From: Paenisporosarcina macmurdoensis
GTDB taxonomy: Bacteria; Bacillota; Bacilli; Bacillales_A; Planococcaceae
DNA length: 64,000 bases
Direction: 5' to 3'
Assembly (NCBI RefSeq): GCF_042658845.1
Contig: NZ_JBHSRI010000002.1
Location: 558,001-622,000 of the forward strand
The translations under genes were made by a program, and so were the position numbers. Positions 16,397 through 25,444 of the stretch are shown here, piece by piece (within the stretch, counting starts at the first letter, position 1; every line of letters begins with the position of its first letter). The notes under the pieces were generated by a model that was given only the letters and a program-made list of their open reading frames with translations, made no database searches and was not told the DNA's origin.

Positions 16397-16500
16397 GTTG
16401 CGACAATAACGGAAGAAGTTGCGACAATAAGATTAAGAGTTGCGACAATATCACTAGAAGTTGCGACAATATCGATGAAAGTTGCGACAATACCATCAAT
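16397..16500. repeat. Tandem array 2: five GTTGCGACAAT units, 21-bp period
   Basis: GTTGCGACAAT starts at 16397, 16418, 16439, 16460 and 16481, an exact 21-bp period with divergent 10-bp spacers. The array ends about 40 bp before the rnjB -35 box. The strand-reversed core TATTGTCGCAAC aligns with the cores of arrays 1 and 3 around TCG. Confidence 0.92.
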
Positions 16501-16538
16501 AGTAATTTGAATCTAAGTGCGGCTTTCGACTTTTATTA

Positions 16539-16567
16539 TTGTACTGTTGTCAGCTGTTCGATATAAT
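16539..16567 (+). promoter_or_regulatory. SigA-type promoter for rnjB
   Basis: TTGTAC (16539-16544), 17-bp spacer, perfect TATAAT (16562-16567). It lies 47 bp before the start codon and just downstream of array 2. Confidence 0.75.
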
Positions 16568-16613
16568 GTATTGAAGTGGATAATGATCGGGTTAATTTTT
16601 AGGAGGAAAGCAC

Positions 16614-18281
16614 GTGACAAAAACAATAAACGAAACCATTCGAATCATCCCCCTCGGTGGAGTTGGGGAAATCGGAAAAGCAATGTATGTAGTAGAAATT
16701 GATGAAGAAATTTTTATAGTAGACAGCGGACTTATGTTTCCTGAAAATGAAATGCTTGGAATTGATATAGTTATTCCAGATGTAACGTACTTAGAGGAAA
16801 ACAAAGCTCGTATAAAAGGAATATTTTTAACACATGGTCACGAAGATGCAATTGGTTCTATTTCGTATTTGCTTAACAAGATTCAAGCACCAGTTTACGG
16901 CTCTCGTTTAACGATTGCTTTAGCTAAAGAGCATCTTAAAGAATTACCAGCTGCACAACCTGTGAAATTCTTTGAAGTAACAAATAAAAGCCGTATGAAT
17001 TTCAAATCAACACACGTTACATTTTTCCACACAACGCATAGTATTCCGGATTCTTTAGGAATTGTCTTCCATACTTCAGAAGGCGCAATCGTGCATACTG
17101 GTGAATTTAAATTCGATCAAGCAGCTAAAGGTAGCTATCGTCCTGATATTGCTAAAATGGCGGGTCTTGGTGAAGAAGGCGTATTTATTTTAATGTCAGA
17201 TTCAACTGAAGCAGAACGCCCAGGGTACACAACTTCTGAATCAGTCGTTGAAGAACATTTATCTAAAACATTCCACGGAGCTGAAGGTCGTATTCTTGTG
17301 TCGTTATATTCTTCAAACTTTATTCGCATTCAACAAGTATTTGACACGGCAATCGAGTCACGTCGTAAAGTGGCTGTCGTTGGTAAAACGTTGGAAACCG
17401 TGTTTGAAGTTGGTAAGCGATTAGACTATTTACAAATAGACGAAGAAACGTTAATTTCAATCAAAGATATCGGAAACTATGCAGACAATGAAGTAGTAAT
17501 CATAGTATCTGGTACTCAAGGAGAGCCTTTAGAAGCTCTTGAGAAAATGGTAAGAAAACATCATAAAGATGTGAAAATCAAAGATTCAGATACAGTGTTA
17601 TTTACATTTACTCCTTCTCCAGGTATGGAAGTTGCGATGTTCAAAACGATGAATCATTTAGCAAAAGTAGGAGCAAAAGTATTAACTGCTAGTAAAAAAG
17701 TGCATGTATCTGGTCATGGTAGTCAAGAAGATTTGAAAATGATGTTGAATCTAATGAAACCTAAATTCTTTATCCCAATTCAAGGGGAATTCCGCATGCT
17801 TATGGCTCACTCGAAACTTGCGCAAGCTACTGGTTTAGAGAAAGCGCAAATCTTTATTGCTGATAAAGGCGATATCGTTGAGTATAAAGGCGGGAAAATG
17901 CGAATGAGTGGACGCGTTCAAGCGGGTAACGTCTTAATAGACGGTATTGGCGTAGGTGACGTAGGAAACATCGTATTGCGAGATCGTAAACTTCTATCAC
18001 AAGATGGTATTTTCATTGTGACGATTACATTGAATCGTGCGCAAAAGAAAATTGCTTCAGGACCAGAAATCTTATCTCGTGGGTTCGTTTATGTTCGAGA
18101 ATCAGAACATTTAATGGATGAATCAGCTGAGATTGTGAGAAAAATTGTTGAAAAATATGTAGCCAAAGAAACATTTGAATGGACAAATATTAAACAAGAA
18201 ATTCGCGACACTTTAAATTCGTATTTATACCAAAAAACGAAAAGACGTCCAATGATCATCCCGATTATTATGGAATATTAA
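16614..18281 (+). CDS. rnjB: Ribonuclease J2
   Basis: Metallo-beta-lactamase/beta-CASP ribonuclease that partners RNase J1 in mRNA turnover. The 555-aa length equals B. subtilis RnjB, and the C-terminus (TKRRPMIIPIIMEY) is J2-like. GTG 16614 follows AGGAGG. The metal motif reads HGHEDAIG rather than HGHEDHIG, so one metal-ligand histidine is replaced, consistent with the weak activity known for J2 subunits. The beta-CASP part has SGTQGEP and HVSGHGSQED. In B. subtilis tepA and ylzJ come next; here spoIIIE follows directly. Confidence 0.93.
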   Translation: MTKTINETIRIIPLGGVGEIGKAMYVVEIDEEIFIVDSGLMFPENEMLGIDIVIPDVTYLEENKARIKGIFLTHGHEDAIGSISYLLNKIQAPVYGSRLTIALAKEHLKELPAAQPVKFFEVTNKSRMNFKSTHVTFFHTTHSIPDSLGIVFHTSEGAIVHTGEFKFDQAAKGSYRPDIAKMAGLGEEGVFILMSDSTEAERPGYTTSESVVEEHLSKTFHGAEGRILVSLYSSNFIRIQQVFDTAIESRRKVAVVGKTLETVFEVGKRLDYLQIDEETLISIKDIGNYADNEVVIIVSGTQGEPLEALEKMVRKHHKDVKIKDSDTVLFTFTPSPGMEVAMFKTMNHLAKVGAKVLTASKKVHVSGHGSQEDLKMMLNLMKPKFFIPIQGEFRMLMAHSKLAQATGLEKAQIFIADKGDIVEYKGGKMRMSGRVQAGNVLIDGIGVGDVGNIVLRDRKLLSQDGIFIVTITLNRAQKKIASGPEILSRGFVYVRESEHLMDESAEIVRKIVEKYVAKETFEWTNIKQEIRDTLNSYLYQKTKRRPMIIPIIMEY

Positions 18282-18295
18282 GGTGATAAAAGCGG

Positions 18296-18337
18296 AAGGA
18301 TTTCCTCGCCATTTGTACCGGCAGGAAATCCTTTTTC
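18296..18337 (+). terminator. Rho-independent terminator of rnjB
   Basis: Eleven-bp stem aaggatttcct/aggaaatcctt, with an inner gcc/ggc pairing in the loop, then T-rich sequence. Confidence 0.87.
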
Positions 18338-18363
18338 TTTGATAATGAAAGAAGGTGACAAGT

Positions 18364-20682
18364 ATGACAATTAAAAAGAAAAAAGCGAGCACAACGAGAA
18401 AAAAACCACCCGAAACTGTTCATCCACTTATGTTTGAAATTTCTGGCCTTTTATTGATTGGACTCGGTATTATCACTTTTTTTGAACTAGGTTCTGTAGG
18501 ATTCGGTTTGTCGTCTGTCGCCAGATTTTTCTTCGGGAATTGGCATTTAGCAGTTGCGTTACTATGTATTGTTATTGCACTTATTATGATGATTAAACGC
18601 TCGGTACCTGGTTTTAGCAATCGAATTATTGCAGGTTGCTTAAGTATATTAGCCAGTATGACTCTCTTCAGTCATTTGCTTTTATTCGAGCAGTTGTTTC
18701 AAGGCGGTGGGCTCGTTAGTGATTCGGTTCTTCAAGAAACGTGGAGAATCCTAATTGAGGGCAATGGGATTGTAAACCGCGATAGCTCATTAGGCGGAGG
18801 AATGATGGGTGCCTTTTTATTCGCCACATTCCATGTGTTGTTTGATTCAGGTGGCGCAACGATCGCAGCTTGGATATTATTAATGATTGGCTTTATCCTT
18901 CTGTCAGGTAAAGCACTTGTGCCATTTTTGGCAAGTCAGATTCCGCAATGGAAAAATAAATGGATGGCACTGAGAGCACAAAAGAAAAAAAATAAAGCGT
19001 CTGCTAAACCTAAAGTACAGACAAGAAGCGATAAACGTAAAAAAACAGCAAGTGTCGATTCATCTGCACAAGATATGGAAGTTGCGACGACTATGCAGGA
19101 GCCTGAAATTGAACATGTTTCACCTATTATTTCAGCCTTTACAGAACGTGTTGAAAAAAGAGTAGAAACAAAACCTGAACCACAACCAGAACTTGAGCAA
19201 ACTGAAGAATTAAGTGAAAAAGCGTTTGATTCTGTATCAGAAGTAGTGTTGGAAAATAAAGATTATCAACTGCCATCTGCTTCTTTATTAAACGCACCAC
19301 CTCATAGCGATCAAAGCGGTGAGTATTCCTTAATTCAAGCAAATGCAAAAAAACTAGAAAAAACGTTCCAAAGTTTTGGTGTTAAAGCGCGAGTTACACA
19401 AGTCCATTTAGGACCTGCCGTAACGAAGTACGAAGTATTGCCAGATACCGGAGTAAAAGTCAGTAAGATAGTCAGTCTTAGTGATGACTTAGCTTTAGCA
19501 CTTGCAGCTCGCGATATACGGATTGAAGCTCCGATACCAGGGAAATCTGCAATTGGTATTGAAGTACCAAATCAAGAAGTAGCAATTGTAAGTTTACGTG
19601 AAGTGTTAGAAGCAAAAGAAAACAATAAACCTGATTCTAAATTAATGATTGGACTGGGCCGTGATATTACGGGGCAAGCGGTTCTGGCTGAATTAAACAA
19701 AATGCCACATTTACTTGTTGCTGGGTCAACGGGTAGTGGTAAGAGTGTATGTATTAATGGCATAATCGTCAGTATTATCATGAGAGCGAAACCACACGAA
19801 GTCAAAATGATGATGATCGATCCAAAAATGGTCGAACTAAATGTTTACAACGGTATTCCGCATTTGTTAGCGCCAGTCGTAACAGATCCTAGAAAAGCTT
19901 CACAAGCACTCAAAAAAGTCGTATCAGAAATGGAACGTCGTTATGATCTGTTTTCACATACTGGTATGCGAAACATCGAAGGCTACAATGAACACATCAG
20001 AAAATGGAATGAAGAGAACGAAGAGAAACATCCAAAACTTCCATATATAGTTGTCATTGTAGATGAACTAGCTGACTTAATGATGGTTGCTTCAAACGAT
20101 GTGGAAGATTCCATTACACGATTAGCTCAGATGGCACGTGCAGCAGGGATTCATTTAATCATTGCTACGCAACGACCAAGTGTGGATGTCATTACTGGAG
20201 TAATCAAAGCGAACATTCCATCGAGGATTGCATTTGCGGTGTCTTCTTCAATTGACTCTAGGACCATACTGGATATGGGTGGAGCAGAGAAGTTATTAGG
20301 ACGAGGGGATATGTTATTTTTAGCAGCAGGTGCATCTAAGCCAGTCCGTGTGCAAGGAGCTTTCTTATCAGACCAAGAAGTAGAAAAAGTAGTTGATTTT
20401 GCAATTGCACAACAAAAAGCTCAATACCAAGAAGAAATGATTCCAACAGAAGTTGAAGAAGTATCGAGGGATGAACAAACAGATGATTTATATGATGAAG
20501 CTGTTCAACTAGTCACAGATATGCAAACTGCTTCCGTGTCACTTTTACAAAGAAGATTTCGAATTGGATACTCTCGTGCGGCACGTATAATCGATCAAAT
20601 GGAATTGCGTGGAGTAGTTGGTGGGTATGAAGGAAGTAAACCAAGACAAGTGCTTCAAGCTAAACAAGATGATATAAACTAA
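18364..20682 (+). CDS. spoIIIE: DNA translocase SpoIIIE/FtsK
   Basis: Septum-bound ATPase that pumps chromosome DNA into the forespore and clears trapped DNA at division. ATG 18364 follows GAAGGTG; GTG 18355 overlaps that site. The protein is 772 aa: about four N-terminal membrane segments (to roughly residue 190), a charged linker, then the motor with Walker A AGSTGSGKSV (about 456-465), Walker B YIVVIVDELADLM, and a C-terminal winged-helix gamma domain (SVSLLQRRFRIGYSRAARIID). Synteny supports SpoIIIE rather than the soluble paralogue SftA. Confidence 0.95.
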   Translation: MTIKKKKASTTRKKPPETVHPLMFEISGLLLIGLGIITFFELGSVGFGLSSVARFFFGNWHLAVALLCIVIALIMMIKRSVPGFSNRIIAGCLSILASMTLFSHLLLFEQLFQGGGLVSDSVLQETWRILIEGNGIVNRDSSLGGGMMGAFLFATFHVLFDSGGATIAAWILLMIGFILLSGKALVPFLASQIPQWKNKWMALRAQKKKNKASAKPKVQTRSDKRKKTASVDSSAQDMEVATTMQEPEIEHVSPIISAFTERVEKRVETKPEPQPELEQTEELSEKAFDSVSEVVLENKDYQLPSASLLNAPPHSDQSGEYSLIQANAKKLEKTFQSFGVKARVTQVHLGPAVTKYEVLPDTGVKVSKIVSLSDDLALALAARDIRIEAPIPGKSAIGIEVPNQEVAIVSLREVLEAKENNKPDSKLMIGLGRDITGQAVLAELNKMPHLLVAGSTGSGKSVCINGIIVSIIMRAKPHEVKMMMIDPKMVELNVYNGIPHLLAPVVTDPRKASQALKKVVSEMERRYDLFSHTGMRNIEGYNEHIRKWNEENEEKHPKLPYIVVIVDELADLMMVASNDVEDSITRLAQMARAAGIHLIIATQRPSVDVITGVIKANIPSRIAFAVSSSIDSRTILDMGGAEKLLGRGDMLFLAAGASKPVRVQGAFLSDQEVEKVVDFAIAQQKAQYQEEMIPTEVEEVSRDEQTDDLYDEAVQLVTDMQTASVSLLQRRFRIGYSRAARIIDQMELRGVVGGYEGSKPRQVLQAKQDDIN

Positions 20683-20790
20683 TGTGGGCAATTATGACAA
20701 AAAGATTACAAGAAAATTAAAATTTTTACGTTTCTTTACCTAATTACCCAAAAATCTATTTATTTACACAAATAAAAGTGGTATAGTATG

Positions 20791-20827
20791 TCTGATTAGT
20801 AGGAAAGTTTTACATCAGATGTCTGAT
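20791..20827 (+). promoter_or_regulatory. Candidate GntR (NupR) operator with TCTGAT half-sites
   Basis: Half-sites TCTGAT (20791-20796), ATCAGA (20814-20819) and TCTGAT (20822-20827). The last two form the palindrome ATCAGA-tg-TCTGAT. They lie just downstream of a possible TATAGT -10 (20782-20787) and before nupR, so autoregulation is plausible. The link to NupR is inferred from position. Confidence 0.5.
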
Positions 20828-20850
20828 CTCTACTGTTGGTGGTGGTTCGT

Positions 20851-21579
20851 ATGACAATAAAAACAGATCATCGTCATTTGTATCTCCAAGTGATCGATCG
20901 TCTTAAAGACGATATTGCAAAAGGTGTGTTCAAAGAGAAGGAAAAACTTCCTTCAGAATTTGAACTCGCCAAATCACTTGGAATCAGTCGTGCAACACTT
21001 CGTGAAGCACTAAGACTGTTGGAAGAAGAAAATGTTATCGTTAGACGTCATGGTGTAGGGACATTTGTTAATTCAAAACCGGTTTTTACTTCTGGTATTG
21101 AACACTTAACAAGTATCTCTTCTATGATACGTAAAGCGGGAATGGAACCGGGGACTATTTATTTAAGTTCTTTGGAAGCGCTTCCGTCTGAAGATGATAT
21201 GAAACGCTTTCAATGCGAAAAAGACGAATCCGTCATTAAAATTGAACGTGTAAGAACAGCAAATGGTGAACCAGTTGTTTATTGTGTGGACAAAGTTCCC
21301 GCAAAGTACTTGCCTTCTGATTTTTTAAATAGGCAAGAAGGTTCGATATTTACAGCAATCGAAGAATCCGGCCAAATCCGTGTGACTCATGCTGTTGCTT
21401 TTATCGACCCAACAGGGTATCACGAAGTGGCATCACCGATTTTAGAGTGTGAACCTGAAACGGCGTTACTAGTTCTGAAACAATTACATTATAATGACAA
21501 CGATCAAGTGGTATTATATTCAAAAAACTATTTTAGAGCTGATAAATTCAGTTTCCATGTAGTACGCAAAAGGGTGTAA
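20851..21579 (+). CDS. nupR: GntR-family regulator NupR (YmfC)
   Basis: HutC-subfamily GntR repressor of 242 aa. The N-terminal winged helix has LYLQVIDRLKDDIAKG, KLPSEFELAKSLGISRATLREALRLLEEENVIVRRHGVGTFV (discontinuous motif), followed by a UTRA ligand domain. ATG 20851 is used because upstream in-frame TTG/GTG codons lack a ribosome site; the GGTGGTGG upstream is weak. B. subtilis YmfC was renamed NupR for control of the nup nucleoside importer. Here it directly precedes that operon, which strengthens the assignment. Confidence 0.88.
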   Translation: MTIKTDHRHLYLQVIDRLKDDIAKGVFKEKEKLPSEFELAKSLGISRATLREALRLLEEENVIVRRHGVGTFVNSKPVFTSGIEHLTSISSMIRKAGMEPGTIYLSSLEALPSEDDMKRFQCEKDESVIKIERVRTANGEPVVYCVDKVPAKYLPSDFLNRQEGSIFTAIEESGQIRVTHAVAFIDPTGYHEVASPILECEPETALLVLKQLHYNDNDQVVLYSKNYFRADKFSFHVVRKRV

Positions 21580-21629
21580 AACATCAAACTACATGCTAAT
21601 ATGAAAAAACATTTTTGGGGGGTCTCAAC

Positions 21630-22694
21630 TTGACAAAGCGTAAATTCGGTTTAGCTTTATCGATGGTATTAGCTGCTAGTACAATTTTAGCTGCATGTGG
21701 TACTGACAAAGAAGAAACAAAGACAGGTAACGGCGGAGAAACAGAAAAAAATGATTTCTCTGTAGCAATGGTTACTGATATTGGTGGAGTAGACGACAAA
21801 TCATTCAACCAATCGGCTTGGAAAGGTCTTCAAGATTTTGGCGCTGACAACGGTCTGGAAAAAGGCGACGACGGAATAGACTACTTACAATCAAAATCTG
21901 ACGCTGACTACAACACAAACTTAAACAAATTAGTCCGTCGTGAATTTGACTTAGTATTTGGTATTGGTTTCTTAATGGAAGCTGCTATTACTGAAATTGC
22001 TACTCAACAAAAAGATGCACAACTTGCGATTATTGATGCTGTTGTAGATCAACCAAATGTTGCTTCAGTATTATTTAAAGAGCAAGAAGGCGCTTATCTT
22101 GCAGGTGTATCTGCTGCACTAATGACTAAATCGAAAAAAATCGGTTTCGTTGGTGGTATGGAAATCCCTGTAATCGAACGTTTTGAAGCTGGTTTCTTAG
22201 AAGGCGTTAAAGCTGTAGATCCTAGCATTAAAGTTGATGTTCAGTACACTGGAGCATTTGACAAAGCTGAGCTTGGTAAAACAACTGCTAACCGTATGTA
22301 TTCTTCAGGCGTAGATATTATTTTCCACGCTGCTGGTGGTACTGGTAACGGTGTATTCGCTGAAGCAAAAGAATTAAAAACTAAAGATCCTGACGCATAT
22401 GTTTGGGTAATCGGTGTTGACTCTGACCAATATGAAGAAGGCGCAGTTGGCGATACAAACGTAACTTTAACTTCAATGTTAAAACGCGTTGACGTAGCTG
22501 TACAAAACCTTTCTAAATTGGCTATGGACGGCAAATTCCCAGGTGGGGAAACAACTGTATATGGTTTAGCTGAAGAAGGCGTTGCATTAGCGGATTCTCG
22601 TGGAGCAATTCCTGAAGATGTATTAGCTCAAATTGATGAATACGCTAAAAAAATCGCTGATGGCGATGTTGTTGTTCCTGAAACTGTCGAGTAA
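21630..22694 (+). CDS. nupN: BMP-family nucleoside-binding lipoprotein
   Basis: Extracellular solute-binding lipoprotein for nucleoside uptake, 354 aa. TTG 21630 follows GGGGGGT. The signal sequence ends in lipobox LAAC (about residues 20-23), followed by a Glu/Thr/Gly-rich linker. The BMP domain has MVTDIGGVDDKSFNQSAWKG, KIGFVGGMEIPVIERFEAGF and a late DRGAIPE-like stretch. It is first of a nupNOPQ set; a hairpin separates it from nupO, so the binding protein may be made in excess. Confidence 0.92.
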   Translation: MTKRKFGLALSMVLAASTILAACGTDKEETKTGNGGETEKNDFSVAMVTDIGGVDDKSFNQSAWKGLQDFGADNGLEKGDDGIDYLQSKSDADYNTNLNKLVRREFDLVFGIGFLMEAAITEIATQQKDAQLAIIDAVVDQPNVASVLFKEQEGAYLAGVSAALMTKSKKIGFVGGMEIPVIERFEAGFLEGVKAVDPSIKVDVQYTGAFDKAELGKTTANRMYSSGVDIIFHAAGGTGNGVFAEAKELKTKDPDAYVWVIGVDSDQYEEGAVGDTNVTLTSMLKRVDVAVQNLSKLAMDGKFPGGETTVYGLAEEGVALADSRGAIPEDVLAQIDEYAKKIADGDVVVPETVE

Positions 22695-22712
22695 TAAATA
22701 ACTTAAATAAGT

Positions 22713-22751
22713 CATCATAGAGACTGGGTATCTGGTCTCTATGATGTTTTT
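22713..22751 (+). terminator. Hairpin/terminator between nupN and nupO
   Basis: Perfect 12-bp stem catcatagagac/gtctctatgatg with a ten-base loop, then tttttc. Probably partial, because nupOPQ has no clear promoter of its own. Confidence 0.8.
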
Positions 22752-22774
22752 CTTGCCCTTTCAAATTAATAGAC

Positions 22775-22817
22775 GAAAGGTTTTATGTATGAAACCTTTC
22801 CTGTATTAATTTTTTTC
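22775..22817 (+). terminator. Second hairpin before nupO
   Basis: Nine-bp stem gaaaggttt/aaacctttc with an eight-base loop and a T-rich tract beginning ten bases later. Confidence 0.55.
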
Positions 22818-22844
22818 TTTTAAAAACCTAAGGGAGTGAAATAT

Positions 22845-24401
22845 ATGGAACACGTTATTGAAATGCTTAATATCCGAAAAGAGTTCGGAAATTTCGTAGC
22901 TAATGACAACATTACCCTTCAACTAAAAAAAGGTGAAATTCATGCCCTTCTTGGTGAGAATGGTGCAGGAAAATCAACGTTAATGAACGTTCTATTTGGT
23001 CTTTACCAACCAGAAGGTGGAGAAATCCGTGTTCGTGGCCAGGAAGTTAAGATTACGGATCCTAATGTAGCGAATAATCTCGGTATTGGGATGGTTCACC
23101 AACATTTTATGTTAGTTGAAGATTTTACTGTTACAGAAAATATTATTCTAGGTAGTGAGCCAACTAAAGGCGGTATGATTTCGGTCAAGAGGGCTGCTAA
23201 AAAAGTGCAAGAGCTTTCTGAACTATATAATTTAAATGTAGACCCTTATGCAAAAATTGAAGACATCTCTGTAGGTATGCAACAACGTGTAGAAATATTA
23301 AAAACGTTGTATCGTGGCGCGGAAATTTTAATCTTTGATGAGCCTACTGCTTCATTAACTCCTCAAGAAATTACGGAATTAATGCAAATTATGCGCCGTT
23401 TAATTGAAGAAGGAAAATCTATCATTCTCATTACACATAAATTAAAAGAAATCATGGACGTATCTGACCGTGTTACTGTCATTCGCAAGGGTGTAGGTAT
23501 TGGTACGGTTAATACAGCCGAGACAAACCCGAATGACCTAGCAGATCTCATGGTTGGGCGTCATGTTGAGTTCAAAACGATAAAAGGATTGGCACATCCA
23601 ACGACTGATGTATTGGAAGTAAAAGACTTAGTAGTAGCCGATTATCGTGGAATCGAAAAAGTAAAAGGACTTAACTTACATGTACGTAAAGGTGAAATCG
23701 TAGGTATTGCCGGAATTGACGGTAATGGTCAGACAGAATTAATTGAAGCAATCACAGGTTTACGAAAAGCGAAGAGTGGTCAAGTCTTCATGAATGGTCA
23801 AGAAATCACAGGAAACACACCACGTAAGGTTACTGAATCCGGTGTTGGACATATTCCTCAAGATCGTCATAAACACGGGCTTATACTAGATTTTCCGCTA
23901 GGACATAACATTGCATTGCAAACATATTACACAAGCCCAAATTCAAAAAATGGATTTATGGACTATTCAGCCATTTCAAAAAAAGCCAATGAAATTATTA
24001 AGAAATATGATGTTCGAACACAAGGAGATCACGAGCTTGCTAGAGCGTTGTCAGGTGGTAATCAGCAAAAAGCAATTATCGGACGTGAAATCGATCGAGA
24101 TCCAGATTTACTTATTGCGGCACTTCCTACTCGCGGATTAGACGTAGGGGCAATTGAATTTATTCACCAACGTTTAATTGAACAGCGTGATAAAGGGAAA
24201 GCCGTGTTATTAATTTCTTTTGAATTAGACGAAGTAATGAACGTTTCTGACCGTATTGCGGTAATATATGATGGTCAAATCGTGGAAACTTTAGATCCTC
24301 TTCAGACGAATGAACAAGAACTTGGTTTGTTAATGGCGGGTCAAACAAAAAATGACACGCAGTCGAATCAAGTGAAAGAGGAGGACAGTTCACATGTCTA
24401 A
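22845..24401 (+). CDS. nupO: Nucleoside ABC transporter ATP-binding protein
   Basis: Duplicated ABC ATPase of 518 aa energising nucleoside import. ATG 22845 follows AGGGAGTG. The first domain has Walker A GENGAGKST, a signature region ISVGMQQRVEIL and Walker B ILIFDEPTASLTP. The second domain has a degenerate Walker A (GIDGNGQTE), signature LSGGNQQKAIIGRE and LPTRGLDVGAIE, as in the sugar/nucleoside subfamily (the usual Gln before PTRGLD is Leu here). It overlaps nupP by eight bases. Confidence 0.94.
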   Translation: MEHVIEMLNIRKEFGNFVANDNITLQLKKGEIHALLGENGAGKSTLMNVLFGLYQPEGGEIRVRGQEVKITDPNVANNLGIGMVHQHFMLVEDFTVTENIILGSEPTKGGMISVKRAAKKVQELSELYNLNVDPYAKIEDISVGMQQRVEILKTLYRGAEILIFDEPTASLTPQEITELMQIMRRLIEEGKSIILITHKLKEIMDVSDRVTVIRKGVGIGTVNTAETNPNDLADLMVGRHVEFKTIKGLAHPTTDVLEVKDLVVADYRGIEKVKGLNLHVRKGEIVGIAGIDGNGQTELIEAITGLRKAKSGQVFMNGQEITGNTPRKVTESGVGHIPQDRHKHGLILDFPLGHNIALQTYYTSPNSKNGFMDYSAISKKANEIIKKYDVRTQGDHELARALSGGNQQKAIIGREIDRDPDLLIAALPTRGLDVGAIEFIHQRLIEQRDKGKAVLLISFELDEVMNVSDRIAVIYDGQIVETLDPLQTNEQELGLLMAGQTKNDTQSNQVKEEDSSHV

Positions 24402-25443
24402 GCGTTTTAGTAATATTCTTATTCCGGGTATCTCCGTTATTTTAGGATTACTGGTAGGAGCCATTGTTATGATTGTCAGTGGCTATGATCCAGTTGAAGG
24501 ATATATTGCTTTGTGGAACGGAATTTTTGGTGATGCCTATACGATTGGTGAAACAATACGTCAAATTACACCATACATATTAGCGGGATTAGCGGTAGCA
24601 TTTGCTTTCCGCTCTGGACTTTTTAACATTGGTGTTGAAGGGCAGTTAATAGTAGGTTGGTTTGCAGCAGCTTATGTGGGAATTACGTTTGATGACTTAC
24701 CTAAAATGATTCACTTACCACTGGCAATCATTGCAGCAGCATTAGCAGGTGCTTTATGGGGCTTCATTCCTGGACTTCTAAAAGCTAAGTTCAAAGTCCA
24801 TGAAGTAATTGTAACGATTATGATGAACTACATTGCGCTTCACACTTCAAATGCATTAATCAGAGCAGTTTCTGATGGTGGGGATAATACAGGTGCTATT
24901 CAGCCAACTGCTTCACTTCGCTCGGCTTTTTTAGAGAATATGACAGATTATTCTCGTTTACACTACGGAATCTTAATCGCACTTGCGATGGTTCTCGTGA
25001 TGTGGTTGATCTTAGAAAAAACAACTCGTGGATTTGAACTGAAAGCAGTAGGATTAAACCAACATGCTTCAGAATACTCGGGGATGAATGTAAATAAAAA
25101 TATTATTCTAGCGATGGTTATTTCAGGTGCATTTGCTGGTTTAGCTGGAGCAATGGAAGCTCTTGGTACGTTTGGATTTGCTTCAGTTAAAGGTGGATTT
25201 ACAGGAATTGGATTCGATGGTATTGCTGTAGCCCTCCTTGGTGCAAACACACCACTTGGCGTCATATTTGGAGCAACATTATTTGGCTCACTAAAATATG
25301 GGGCGACAAATATGCCGAACGAAGCAGGCATTCCAGAGGAAATAGTATCTATTATCATAGCAATTATTATTTTCTTTGTAGCATCTGGTTATGTTATACG
25401 GTTATTGCTAGAGCGCTTCAGCAAGAAAAAGGAGGCGAAGTAA
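24394..25443 (+). CDS. nupP: Nucleoside ABC transporter permease (NupP)
   Basis: BPD_transp_2 permease of 349 aa with about eight to ten hydrophobic segments. Marker sequences are FRSGLFNIGVEGQLIVGWF, the cytoplasmic KFKVHEVIVTIMMNYIALH and GFDGIAVALLGANTPLG. The AGAGGAGGAC site before ATG 24394 lies inside the end of nupO. It pairs with NupQ in the membrane. Confidence 0.94.
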   Translation: MSKRFSNILIPGISVILGLLVGAIVMIVSGYDPVEGYIALWNGIFGDAYTIGETIRQITPYILAGLAVAFAFRSGLFNIGVEGQLIVGWFAAAYVGITFDDLPKMIHLPLAIIAAALAGALWGFIPGLLKAKFKVHEVIVTIMMNYIALHTSNALIRAVSDGGDNTGAIQPTASLRSAFLENMTDYSRLHYGILIALAMVLVMWLILEKTTRGFELKAVGLNQHASEYSGMNVNKNIILAMVISGAFAGLAGAMEALGTFGFASVKGGFTGIGFDGIAVALLGANTPLGVIFGATLFGSLKYGATNMPNEAGIPEEIVSIIIAIIIFFVASGYVIRLLLERFSKKKEAK

Positions 25444-25444
25444 C

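Noticed and set aside
16360..16566. 68-aa ORF with repeated SCDN residues
   Set aside because: Translation of array 2 itself; overlaps the rnjB promoter.
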